Assembly: GCA_031263435.1 (NCBI GenBank) | Contig: JAISFT010000189.1 | Span: 1-16,863 of the forward strand | Length of the DNA stretch: 16,863 bases | Source of the DNA: Treponema sp. | GTDB lineage: Bacteria > Spirochaetota > Spirochaetia > Treponematales > Breznakiellaceae | Direction: 5' to 3' | Shown here: positions 1 through 6,957 of the stretch, piece after piece | How the letters are laid out: every line of letters starts with the position of its first letter | Position numbering within the stretch: position 1 is the first letter of the stretch | The notes under the pieces: model-generated | Databases searched by the model: none | What the model was told of the DNA's origin: nothing | The model's input: the letters and a program-made list of their open reading frames with translations, nothing else | Position numbers and translations under genes: made by a program

Positions 1-831
1 CCCGGTTCCGCCGGGGTCCCGCCCCTTCTTTCGGTACGGAACCTGTCGGTCCGTTTCGGCGAACCGGAAAAGCCCCTTACCGCCCTGGACCGGATAAGCC
101 TGGATCTGCGGGAGGGGGAATTCCTCCTGGTCGCGGGGTCCAACGGTTCGGGAAAAACCCTGCTCATGCGCTGTATGGCGGGGCTCCTGAAGGCCCAGGA
201 GGGGGAGATCCTGCTCCGGGGGCGGCCCCTCTCGGGGCCCCTTTCGCTTTCCCGCTCCCTGCGCCGGGAACTGGGGATTGTCTTCCAGGATGCGGAGGCC
301 CAGATCCTGGGGGAGACGGTGGAGGAAGATACCGCCTTTGGCCCGAAAAACCTGGGCCTCTCCCGGGAAGAGACGGAACGCCGTGTGGAAGCAGCCCTGG
401 GAGCGGTGGACCTGGAGGAAAAGCGGCGGAGGGCGCCCCGGCGGCTTTCCGGCGGGGAGAAACGGCGTCTTGCGGTGGCGGGGGTCCTGGCTATGGGCTG
501 CAGCATCATCATCATGGACGAGCCCTTCGCCAACCTGGACTGGCCGGGGGTGGTTCAGGTCCTGGAGATCCTCCGATCCCTTAAAGAAACGGGGAAGAGC
601 CTCATCGTCCTGACCCATGAGCTGGAAAAAGTTCTGGCCCTGGCGGACCGGCTGCTCATCCTCCACCGGGGACAGATACGGGACGATGGGAACCCCGCCG
701 CGGTGCTGGACCGGCTGGATCCTGCCTGGGGGGTCCGGGACCCCCGGCGGAACTACCGGACCGTGGGGGACTGTTCCTGGCTTGACGAAAACCTTGCGGG
801 GAAAAGCCCGCAAACCCTATACTTGAACTAA
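1..831 (+). CDS. ECF transporter ATP-binding subunit (EcfA/CbiO-like), 5' partial
   Basis: ATPase that would power import of a vitamin or metal ion through an energy-coupling-factor transporter at the inner face of the membrane. The frame is open from base 1 and has no ATG, GTG or TTG before base 166, so the true start lies upstream of the window. The later ATG at 166 falls after the Walker A motif and cannot be the start. Counting codons from base 1: Walker A GSNGSGKT at 46-53, Q-loop glutamine at 96 in a VFQDAEAQ context, ABC signature LSGGEKRR at 149-156, Walker B IIIMDEP with D173/E174, and the switch histidine at 206 in LTHE. The Q-loop followed by an ETVEEDTAFGPKN-type stretch is typical of the CbiO/EcfA group. 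The next gene is EcfT, 13 bases on, which supports the assignment. Substrate is unknown because no S component is in the window. Confidence 0.9.
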   Translation, partial: PGSAGVPPLLSVRNLSVRFGEPEKPLTALDRISLDLREGEFLLVAGSNGSGKTLLMRCMAGLLKAQEGEILLRGRPLSGPLSLSRSLRRELGIVFQDAEAQILGETVEEDTAFGPKNLGLSREETERRVEAALGAVDLEEKRRRAPRRLSGGEKRRLAVAGVLAMGCSIIIMDEPFANLDWPGVVQVLEILRSLKETGKSLIVLTHELEKVLALADRLLILHRGQIRDDGNPAAVLDRLDPAWGVRDPRRNYRTVGDCSWLDENLAGKSPQTLYLN

Positions 832-844
832 GGGAGGCGGCAAG

Positions 845-1549
845 GTGCCGGAAATGCTCTGCCGCGGGCGGGCGGTATATGGGAAAATTCCCGGCGGGAG
901 GACGGCGCCGGCCTTTCCCTTCGGATACCGGGCGGGGGACAGCCCCCTGCACCGCTGCCCCGCCCCGATCAAGCTCCTGGCGGTACTCCTGTTGTCGATC
1001 TTTGCCTACGGTTCCGTGCCGGGGCTCTGCGCCGGGGCCCTGGGAATCGCCGCGGCGGCGCTTGTCGCAGGCATAAGGCCCTGGGAACTGTTAAGGGGAA
1101 GCCGCCCGGTCCTGTTCCTGGCCCTGCTGTTCTTCCTGCTCAGGATTATCGAATTCGGCGGGACCGCGCCTTTTTTCCGTGTCCGTGGGGCGGAGATCCC
1201 CGGCGGCTTGGCACAGGGCCTCTCCATGCTGGTGTCCTTTGCCGGCGGGGCCCTCCTCTTTGCGGTAACCACGATGGGGGAACTGCGGGCCGGCCGGCCT
1301 TTCAGCGCCCCCCCGCTGTCCCGTTTCGGCCTTGCCCTCTCCCTCATGCTGGGCTTCTTTCCCCGTTTCTTCGAGATCTGGGAGGGGACGACCCTGGCCT
1401 GGCGGGCCCGGGGGGGAAGCCCCGGCAGAATCGGAGCGCTTATCCTGCCGGTAACGGAGCGGATGCTTGAAAGCGCCTTTAACACCGCCGAGGCCCTGGA
1501 GGCCCGGGGACTAACGGACCCGCGGGACCATTGTTCCGGCAGAGTCTGA
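845..1549 (+). CDS. ECF transporter transmembrane subunit (EcfT/CbiQ family)
   Basis: Membrane scaffold that joins the ATPases to the substrate-binding S component. The 234 residues contain several hydrophobic segments (about 42-76, 87-102, 122-142, 160-174). Two Ala-Arg-Gly motifs lie in the C-terminal half, at 188-190 (AWRARGG) and 220-222 (ALEARGL). Paired ARG motifs in the coupling helices are the hallmark of EcfT. An SPLHRCPAPIKLLA segment at 33-46 matches the usual family entry into the first helix. The start is GTG at 845, chosen because a strong AGGGAGG ribosome site sits a few bases upstream, whereas ATG at 854 would be too far from it. The N-terminal 32 residues are longer than usual. 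It follows the ATPase by 13 bases and is probably co-transcribed. Confidence 0.88.
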   Translation: MPEMLCRGRAVYGKIPGGRTAPAFPFGYRAGDSPLHRCPAPIKLLAVLLLSIFAYGSVPGLCAGALGIAAAALVAGIRPWELLRGSRPVLFLALLFFLLRIIEFGGTAPFFRVRGAEIPGGLAQGLSMLVSFAGGALLFAVTTMGELRAGRPFSAPPLSRFGLALSLMLGFFPRFFEIWEGTTLAWRARGGSPGRIGALILPVTERMLESAFNTAEALEARGLTDPRDHCSGRV

Positions 1550-1583
1550 TAATTTAGCTGATAATGTAACAAGGAAGGTTTTT

Positions 1584-2171
1584 GTGGAACCCATCATTCT
1601 GGCATCGGGGTCCCTGAGGCGGCAGGAATATTTCCGCCTTATGGGACTTCCCTTTCGTATCATCCCTCCCCGGATCAATGAGGAGGCTGAGGGTAACGAA
1701 GACCCCCGGAACTTTGCGGAAACCCTGGCGATTCGCAAGGTACAGAAGATCATCGAGTACTTAAAGGGTCAAAATCCCCCCTGGATCTGCGGCGCCGACA
1801 CCCTTATCTCCGTGGACGGCGTTGTCTTCGGCAAGGTAACAACCCGGGACGATGCCAAACGGATGATCGAGGCCCTCCAGGGCCGTTCCCACCAGGTTAT
1901 CACCGCCGTGGCCCTGTACTCCGGCAAGACCAGCGCCATCGACTGCCGGTCCGTGATCAGCGAAGTGGTATTTTGCCCCCTCTCCGACGAACAGATCGAA
2001 TGGTACCTGGATACCGGCGAATGGCAGGGCGTAGCGGGCTCCTACCGGATCCAGGGTCTGGCGAGCTGTTTTGTCTCCGGCATCCGGGGCTCCTACAGTT
2101 CCATTGCCGGCTTGCCGCTGCACGAATTTTATGTCATGCTCAGGGATAATGGCTATCCTTACGGGGCCTAG
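1584..2171 (+). CDS. maf: Maf-family nucleotide pyrophosphatase
   Basis: House-cleaning enzyme that hydrolyses non-canonical or excess nucleoside triphosphates to monophosphates. Some family members affect septum formation. The 195 residues are normal for Maf. Visible motifs: the N-terminal phosphate-binding ASGSLRR (7-13), the catalytic aspartate D72 in CGADT, FGKVTT (82-87) where most members have GKP, the HQVITAVAL strand (103-111), and GSYRIQG followed by GSYSSIAGLP near the C terminus. The change from GKP to GKV is mildly unusual. Start is GTG at 1584 with AAGGAAGG at 1571-1578. The gene lies 34 bases after ecfT and before the structured leader of rpsB. Whether it prefers dTTP/UTP or m7GTP cannot be decided by eye. 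Confidence 0.9.
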   Translation: MEPIILASGSLRRQEYFRLMGLPFRIIPPRINEEAEGNEDPRNFAETLAIRKVQKIIEYLKGQNPPWICGADTLISVDGVVFGKVTTRDDAKRMIEALQGRSHQVITAVALYSGKTSAIDCRSVISEVVFCPLSDEQIEWYLDTGEWQGVAGSYRIQGLASCFVSGIRGSYSSIAGLPLHEFYVMLRDNGYPYGA

Positions 2172-2464
2172 CAGCCTGTTGCACTTGTAGGTTTTTGCGT
2201 CACTTGTTCACCTGAGGTGAACTTGCCGCAAAAACCACGATAAATGGGCTGCTTTTGGAGTTTGTAAGGTATAAAAATTCACTTTCGTGAATTTTTATAC
2301 GGTTTTATGCGCCAAGCGCAGCAAACTCCCAGGTGAAAAACCGCCAGGTTTTTTACCCATTTTCCACCCTCCCCTGGCGGAGGGTGAGATACAGAGAAGG
2401 CGGATAAAGATCTGATGATTTTTATCCGGAGAGTTTTCCACCGAAAACTCCGGGAGGAGGAGAA
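2172..2464 (+). promoter_or_regulatory. Structured leader of the rpsB-tsf-frr region
   Basis: A 293-base gap with no gene and an unusual density of stem-loops. (1) 2190-2199 with 2227-2236 (10 bp), enclosing 2206-2212 with 2216-2222. (2) 2269-2282 with 2287-2300, a perfect 14-bp stem with loop TTTC. (3) 2257-2263 with 2323-2329, enclosing (2) and the small stem 2308-2312/2316-2320. (4) 2336-2342 with 2347-2353, ending in T. (5) 2365-2372 with 2379-2386. (6) 2401-2408 with 2421-2428. (7) 2431-2438 with 2443-2450, directly before the ribosome site. CCGCCAGG at 2341-2348 can also pair with CCTGGCGG at 2373-2380, which would break (4) and (5). Role is inferred: attenuation or S2 autoregulation are candidates. 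I see no convincing -35/-10 pair. Confidence 0.5.
2269..2300. repeat. Perfect 14-bp hairpin downstream of maf
   Basis: GTATAAAAATTCAC and its exact reverse complement are separated by TTTC. The stem is AT-rich and is not followed by a clear T-run on either strand, so it is not a classical terminator. It sits inside the longer-range pairing 2257-2263/2323-2329. Confidence 0.7.
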
Positions 2465-3364
2465 TTGGCAGTAGTTACCATGAAAAGTCTGCTCGAATCG
2501 GGGGTGCATTTTGGCCACCAGGTAAAACGCTGGGATCCCCGGATGAAGAAATACATCTTCGCCGAGCGCAACGGAATCCACATCATCGATCTGCAAAAAA
2601 CCATTCAGGCAATAAAAGATGCCTACGAGGCGGTCCGCAAAACCGTGGCATCCGGTAAGACGGTGCTTTTTGTAGGCACCAAGAAGCAGGCTCAGCAGGC
2701 TATCCAGAAAGAAGCTGAACGCTGCGGCATGTTCTACGTCAATAACCGCTGGCTGGGGGGCATGCTTACCAACTTCGTCACGATCAAGAAGTCCCTGCTC
2801 CGGCTTAAAAAACTGGAAAAAATGGAAGTGGACGGGACCTTCGAAAACCTCACCAAGAAGGAAATAGCCTCCCTGAACAAGGAACGGGCAAAGCTTCAGA
2901 AGAACCTGGGGGGCATCAAGGAGATGAAGGACCCGCCGGGGATCCTCTTCATCATCGACACCCGGAAAGAGGCCATCGCGGTTACCGAGGCCCAGCGGAT
3001 GGGCATCCCGATTGTGGCAGTGGTGGATACCAACTGTAACCCCGAAGGGATCGACTACCCCATCCCCGGCAATGATGATGCCATCCGGGCGATTACCCTT
3101 TTCACCCAGATCGTCGCCAACGCCGTGGTAGAGGCGGATAACGAGGTGGGGCTTAAGATCATCGAAACCCTGGGGGATGAAGACGAGAGCATGGAAGATA
3201 TCATGACCGACGCCTCCAAAAAAGAAGAGGACCGGGAGATCGATATCGAAAAATATGCCACCGGCGAAGATCCCGCGCTGCCCGGCCGGGAAGCTCCCGC
3301 GGAATCGGACGAAGAAGACGAACTGCCGGTGGATGTAGACAAAGTTTACGGGGACAACCAGTAG
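2465..3364 (+). CDS. rpsB: 30S ribosomal protein S2
   Basis: Small-subunit ribosomal protein needed for docking S1 and for initiation. The start is TTG at 2465, giving [19 protein letters not shown]. The S2 family begins at just this point, and GGGAGGAGGAG at 2452-2462 is well spaced, so TTG is preferred to ATG at 2480. Family landmarks: GVHFGHQ (14-20), [25 protein letters not shown] region (about 23-46), [12 protein letters not shown] (94-105), and [23 protein letters not shown] (near 180-203). At 299 residues it is longer than the usual 230-260. The extra part is a strongly acidic C-terminal tail from about 240 onward, a trait I associate with spirochete S2. It heads a translation cluster with tsf and frr. 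Confidence 0.97.
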   Translation: MAVVTMKSLLESGVHFGHQVKRWDPRMKKYIFAERNGIHIIDLQKTIQAIKDAYEAVRKTVASGKTVLFVGTKKQAQQAIQKEAERCGMFYVNNRWLGGMLTNFVTIKKSLLRLKKLEKMEVDGTFENLTKKEIASLNKERAKLQKNLGGIKEMKDPPGILFIIDTRKEAIAVTEAQRMGIPIVAVVDTNCNPEGIDYPIPGNDDAIRAITLFTQIVANAVVEADNEVGLKIIETLGDEDESMEDIMTDASKKEEDREIDIEKYATGEDPALPGREAPAESDEEDELPVDVDKVYGDNQ

Positions 3365-3420
3365 GCTTTTACGTTTTACCGGAGCCACATGCCGGAAGTG
3401 CAGCAGGCTGCTGTCTAAGA

Positions 3421-3434
3421 CCCGCCGCGGCGGG
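3421..3434. promoter_or_regulatory. GC palindrome in the rpsB-tsf spacer
   Basis: CCCGCCGCGGCGGG is a perfect 14-base palindrome ending five bases before the tsf ribosome site AAGGAG (3439-3444). The 87-base spacer also holds a CCGG-N9-CCGG stem upstream. A stem just before the tsf ribosome site could set the S2 to EF-Ts ratio. This is inference. Confidence 0.4.
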
Positions 3435-3451
3435 AAACAAGGAGTTATGAT

Positions 3452-4309
3452 ATGGCTGTTACCGCAGAAGATGTAAAACGGCTCCGGGAAAAAACCGGGG
3501 CCGGGATGATGGAATGTAAAAAGGCCCTGGTAGATACCGAAGGCGATTTTGAGCAGGCCGAAAGACTCCTCAAGGAAAAGGGTCTGGCGGCGCTGGAAAA
3601 ACGCGCCGGCCGGGCAACCAACGAAGGGAAGATCTTTATCAAAATTAAAGACCATACCGCCGTCCTCGTAGAACTGGCATCGGAAACAGATTTTGTGGCC
3701 CGGAATCCGGATTTTATTGCGCTGGGTGGGCAGATTGCCGACAGAGTTCTGGACCGGGGATACACCGGGATCAACGATGAACTTGCCGCCCTGGTTCAGG
3801 ATCTGGCTACCAAGATCCGGGAGAACATGAGCCTTAAACGGATCAAGGTGCTTAAGGCCGGCGCCGGTGAGTACCTTACCCAGTACATCCACGGGGACGG
3901 CAATATCGGTGTGGTAGTTAAATTGGGTTCCGGCCGGGCGGATCTGTTCGCCGGGCAGGAGGCACAGGACTTTGCCTTTACCATCGCCCTCCACATCGCC
4001 GCGTTTAACCCCCTAGCCCTAAGCCGGGACAAGATCGACGGAGCCTGGCTCAAGGAGCAGGAGGAGATCTTCCGCAAGCAGATGGAGGGAGACGAAAAGA
4101 TGTCCAAGATGAAGGAAACCAAGCCCGAGCAGTTTGAAAAGATCCTCCAGGGCAAGGTAAACAAGTACCTTCAGGATATCTGCCTTCTTGAGCAGGGCTA
4201 TGTAAAGGACGAAAAACTTACGGTAGCCAGGGCGCTGGAAAATTACGGCAAACAGTTGGGGGCCGCGATTACCGTACAGGATTATGTGTATTTTAAGGTA
4301 GGACAGTAA
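3452..4309 (+). CDS. tsf: Elongation factor Ts
   Basis: Guanine-nucleotide exchange factor that recycles EF-Tu-GDP. The 285 residues begin with the UBA-like N-terminal module containing VKRLREKTGAGMMECKKAL (8-26). The EF-Tu contact motif TDFVAR follows at 79-84 and the two EF-Ts core subdomains come next. Length and order agree with the family. Start is ATG at 3452 with AAGGAG at 3439-3444. The gene ends in TAATG, so its stop codon overlaps the frr start by one base, which suggests translational coupling. A charged segment near 205-235 (many K, E and M) is more extended than in the E. coli protein and may be a lineage insertion. Confidence 0.97.
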   Translation: MAVTAEDVKRLREKTGAGMMECKKALVDTEGDFEQAERLLKEKGLAALEKRAGRATNEGKIFIKIKDHTAVLVELASETDFVARNPDFIALGGQIADRVLDRGYTGINDELAALVQDLATKIRENMSLKRIKVLKAGAGEYLTQYIHGDGNIGVVVKLGSGRADLFAGQEAQDFAFTIALHIAAFNPLALSRDKIDGAWLKEQEEIFRKQMEGDEKMSKMKETKPEQFEKILQGKVNKYLQDICLLEQGYVKDEKLTVARALENYGKQLGAAITVQDYVYFKVGQ

Positions 4310-4863
4310 TGCACCAGGTACTCAGTGCCTGCGAAGATCGGATGAAGAAAACCCTTGCCGGTCTTAAAGACGATTTTGCCTCTTTCAGAACGGGACGGGC
4401 TTCGGCTTCCCTGTTTGACAAGATCCGGATCGATTATTACGGGAATAAGTCTCCCTTGAACCAGGTAGCCAATATTTCCGTTCCCGAGGCCCGGCTTATC
4501 GTGATCCAGCCCTGGGACAAGAACCTGATCGGGGAAATAGAGAAGGCAATCCGTTCTTCGGAACTTTCACTTAACCCCAGCAATGACGGCAAGGTGATCC
4601 GTATCGCCATACCTCCCCTTACGGAGGACAGGCGCAAGGAACTGGCCAAGCAGGCCAAGACCCAGACGGAGCAGAACCGGGTGGCGGTACGGAACATCCG
4701 CCGGGATGGCAACGATGAGCTTAAAAAACTCCTCAAGGATGGAAAACTAACCGAGGATGAGGAGACTAAGCACGGGGAGGAACTGCAAAAGCTTACCGAT
4801 GGTTATATCGCCAAGCTAAACCTGGCGCTGGAAGAAAAAGAAAACGAAATATTTGAGCGATAG
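4309..4863 (+). CDS. frr: Ribosome recycling factor
   Basis: Together with EF-G it splits post-termination ribosomes. The 184 residues match the family length. The N-terminal coiled-coil strand carries FRTGRAS (26-32), followed by IRIDYYGNKSPLNQVANI (39-56), the beta domain with IQPWDK (about 66-71), and the C-terminal helices with KQAKTQTEQNRVAVRNIRRD (113-132). The start overlaps the tsf stop by one base. In many bacteria pyrH lies between tsf and frr; here it does not. Confidence 0.97.
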   Translation: MHQVLSACEDRMKKTLAGLKDDFASFRTGRASASLFDKIRIDYYGNKSPLNQVANISVPEARLIVIQPWDKNLIGEIEKAIRSSELSLNPSNDGKVIRIAIPPLTEDRRKELAKQAKTQTEQNRVAVRNIRRDGNDELKKLLKDGKLTEDEETKHGEELQKLTDGYIAKLNLALEEKENEIFER

Positions 4864-4965
4864 CCCCGTGAATACACGCACAGGCCTCCTCTTTAGACTT
4901 GGGGCGGTCCCCTGCGAAAGCCGGGGGCGCCCTTATGGAGGCCGGGGGGCGGAGGGATCCGCACT
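4864..4965 (+). other. frr-cdsA spacer; uppS absent from its expected place
   Basis: A 102-base GC-rich spacer where I would expect uppS (undecaprenyl diphosphate synthase) in a treponeme. No trace of the UppS hallmark MDGNGRWA, nor of its usual RRFGG end, is visible in any frame. A 33-codon reading frame runs from GTG 4868 to TGA 4967-4969 and overlaps the cdsA ATG as ATGA. It has no clear ribosome site and may be chance, or a coupling leader for cdsA. Confidence 0.4.
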
Positions 4966-5820
4966 ATGAAAAAAATAGTCCAGCGTTTTCTTGTCTTTAT
5001 CATCGGACTCCCCCTCATCACCGGGATTGTCCTGTTTCTCGATTACCGCAGCCACCTGGCGGTAAATATCCTGGTGATTCTGTTCAGCGCCCTGGGGGCC
5101 GTGGAATTCGCCGCTATCCTTGGGAAAAAGGGCCTGGTCATCCACCCGGTGGAGGCGCTGATCCTGGGGATTCTGGGCCCCCTCTTCCTTACCCTGAACA
5201 GCAGTTTCGGCCTGGAAAGTCCGGCCCTCCCCCTGGTCTACATCCTGGGGGCCTTCTGGCTCCTCGTATCCCGGGTCTTCTGTCCCGCAGAGAAACTTGC
5301 GGCCTATACGACCAGAACCGCCGCGGGCTTTTCCGTGATGATCTACCCGGGGCTGTTCGTGTCCTGGATAGTACGGATGACCCTGTTCCCCGGCGCGGGA
5401 AAGGTGATCCTGGCCTTCCTCCTGATGGTCTTTGCCAACGATTCGGCGGCCTGGGCCGTGGGAATGCTCTTTGGCCGGAGATCCCGGGGCATTATCAGCG
5501 CCAGTCCCAACAAAAGCATCCACGGTTTTGCCGGCGGCATTGCCGCATCAATCCTTATCGGTGCAGGGGCGGATATTTTTCTTAACGATGTGTTTGTATC
5601 AAGCCGCCTGCCCCGGATCGCCGCGGGAATTCTTACCGGTTTCTGCACCGCCGTCGCCGCATCCCTGGGGGATCTGGCAGAATCCGCGTTAAAACGCAGC
5701 TCCGGCATCAAGGATTCGGGGAACCTTATCCCCGGCAGAGGCGGGGTGCTGGATACCATCGATTCCATTTCCCTGGCGGCGCCGGTGTTTTACCTGCTTT
5801 ACCAGTTCTTGTACCTCTAG
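4966..5820 (+). CDS. cdsA: Phosphatidate cytidylyltransferase (CDP-diglyceride synthase)
   Basis: Makes CDP-diacylglycerol from CTP and phosphatidic acid, the branch point of bacterial phospholipid synthesis, in the inner membrane. The 284 residues have about seven or eight hydrophobic segments. Landmarks: FANDSAAWAVG (156-166), SPNKSIHGFAGG (180-191), and the C-terminal CDS signature S240-x2-K243-R244 ... K249-D250 ... IPGRGGVLDTID (255-266). In the textbook signature the central residue is His (GHGG) and the sequence ends LDRxD. Here they are Arg258 and Thr264. Arg at the first position is common in the family; Thr for Arg is less so. Start is ATG 4966 with a GGAGG-type site upstream. dxr follows after eight bases. 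Confidence 0.94.
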   Translation: MKKIVQRFLVFIIGLPLITGIVLFLDYRSHLAVNILVILFSALGAVEFAAILGKKGLVIHPVEALILGILGPLFLTLNSSFGLESPALPLVYILGAFWLLVSRVFCPAEKLAAYTTRTAAGFSVMIYPGLFVSWIVRMTLFPGAGKVILAFLLMVFANDSAAWAVGMLFGRRSRGIISASPNKSIHGFAGGIAASILIGAGADIFLNDVFVSSRLPRIAAGILTGFCTAVAASLGDLAESALKRSSGIKDSGNLIPGRGGVLDTIDSISLAAPVFYLLYQFLYL

Positions 5821-5828
5821 GGGGAATC

Positions 5829-6956
5829 GTGAAAAAAAGGCTGGCGATTCTGGGGGCCACCGGCTCCATCGGCCAAGCCGCGCTGGATGTGGTCCGCGCC
5901 GATCCTGAAGATTTTGAAGTTGTTTTGCTCTCCGCCCACAGTAGGGGCGCCGCGCTGGAACGGCTGGGAACCGAATTTCCCCGGGCCCTTCTCGTCCTTG
6001 GCGGGGAGGAAATGGCGGTCCCACAGAACGGCGGCCTTCGCCGGGGCCGGGAAGCCCTCCTGGCCGCCATTGAAGAGGCCGGCGCGGATATTACGCTGAA
6101 CGGCATTGCCGGCGCCGCGGGACTGCTCCCTTCCCTGGCGGCCCTCCGTTCCCGCTCTTCCCTGGCCCTGGCAAACAAGGAGACGGTGGTTTTGGCCTAC
6201 CCCCTGGTCAAGGCCCTGGCGGACGAGCGGGGGGTTCCCATTATCCCGGTAGATTCTGAACATGCGGCGGTTTTCAGGCTGCTGGAAGCCCACGGCCGGC
6301 GCCAGGTTCGGGAGATCATCCTTACCGCCTCCGGGGGGCCCTTCCGCGGCCACAGCCTCCGGCAGCTTGAGAAGGTTACGGTCCGGGAAGCCTTGGCCCA
6401 CCCCACCTGGAACATGGGCCCCAAGATTACCGTGGATTCCGCCACTATGGCAAACAAGGGCCTGGAACTTATCGAGGCGGTACGACTCTTCGACATGGAA
6501 CCCCAGCAGGTCAAGGTCGTCATTCATCCCCAAAGCGTGGTACACTCCCTTATTCGTATGGCCGACGGGGCCCTCTACGCCCAGTTGTCCCGGCCGGATA
6601 TGCGGCTTCCCATCCGGGAGGCCCTCTACTGGCCGGAACTTTCCCCGTTCCCCTTCGGGGATCTGGACCTGCCGGGGCTCCGCCTGGACTTTGAAGAACC
6701 CGACGGAGAACGTTTTCCCATGCTGCCCCTGGCTGCCGAAACGGCCCGCCGGGGGGGGCTGTATCCCTGCGCCTACAACGCCGCCAATGAGGAGGCGGTA
6801 GACGCTTTCTTTCACGGTCGCGCCGGTTTCCTTGATATACCCGCGATAGTTCATTATGTTTTGGATCAGGACTGGGGGGGGGAGCTTAACCTGGAATCAA
6901 TCACGGAAGCGGACAGAAGATCCCGTAGAATCGCCGCCTCCCGGATAGGTGGATAG
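5829..6956 (+). CDS. dxr: 1-deoxy-D-xylulose 5-phosphate reductoisomerase
   Basis: Second, committed step of the MEP isoprenoid pathway: NADPH-dependent conversion of DXP to MEP. The 375 residues show the NADPH-binding loop GATGSIG (9-15), NKET (116-119), and metal ligands D142 and E144 in PVDSEH and E213 in the MANKGLELIEA segment. The active-site loop contains S168-G-G and HPTWNMG (191-197). The C-terminal NAANE (317-321) is also present. All expected catalytic residues appear intact. The start is GTG at 5829 with AGGGGG about five bases upstream. It follows cdsA by eight bases and its stop overlaps the possible GTG start of rseP. It is slightly shorter than E. coli Dxr (398 residues). Confidence 0.97.
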   Translation: MKKRLAILGATGSIGQAALDVVRADPEDFEVVLLSAHSRGAALERLGTEFPRALLVLGGEEMAVPQNGGLRRGREALLAAIEEAGADITLNGIAGAAGLLPSLAALRSRSSLALANKETVVLAYPLVKALADERGVPIIPVDSEHAAVFRLLEAHGRRQVREIILTASGGPFRGHSLRQLEKVTVREALAHPTWNMGPKITVDSATMANKGLELIEAVRLFDMEPQQVKVVIHPQSVVHSLIRMADGALYAQLSRPDMRLPIREALYWPELSPFPFGDLDLPGLRLDFEEPDGERFPMLPLAAETARRGGLYPCAYNAANEEAVDAFFHGRAGFLDIPAIVHYVLDQDWGGELNLESITEADRRSRRIAASRIGG

Positions 6957-6957
6957 T

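Noticed and set aside
2172..2464. Classical rho-independent terminator after maf
   Set aside because: Stems are present, but none is GC-rich and followed by a clean T-run; the T-ended one has an A/T stem and an alternative pairing.
2279..3994. Minus-strand open frame of 571 codons opposite rpsB and tsf
   Set aside because: Entirely antisense to two certain genes; a codon-bias shadow in GC-rich DNA, His/Phe/Gly-rich and without domain features.
5817..6854. Minus-strand open frame of 345 codons opposite dxr
   Set aside because: Shadow of a well-conserved gene, with unlikely Gly/Gln-rich composition.
6949..6957. GTG 6949 as rseP start
   Set aside because: No ribosome site at proper spacing; ATG 6958 has AGGTGG in place and gives the usual short lead into HELGH.
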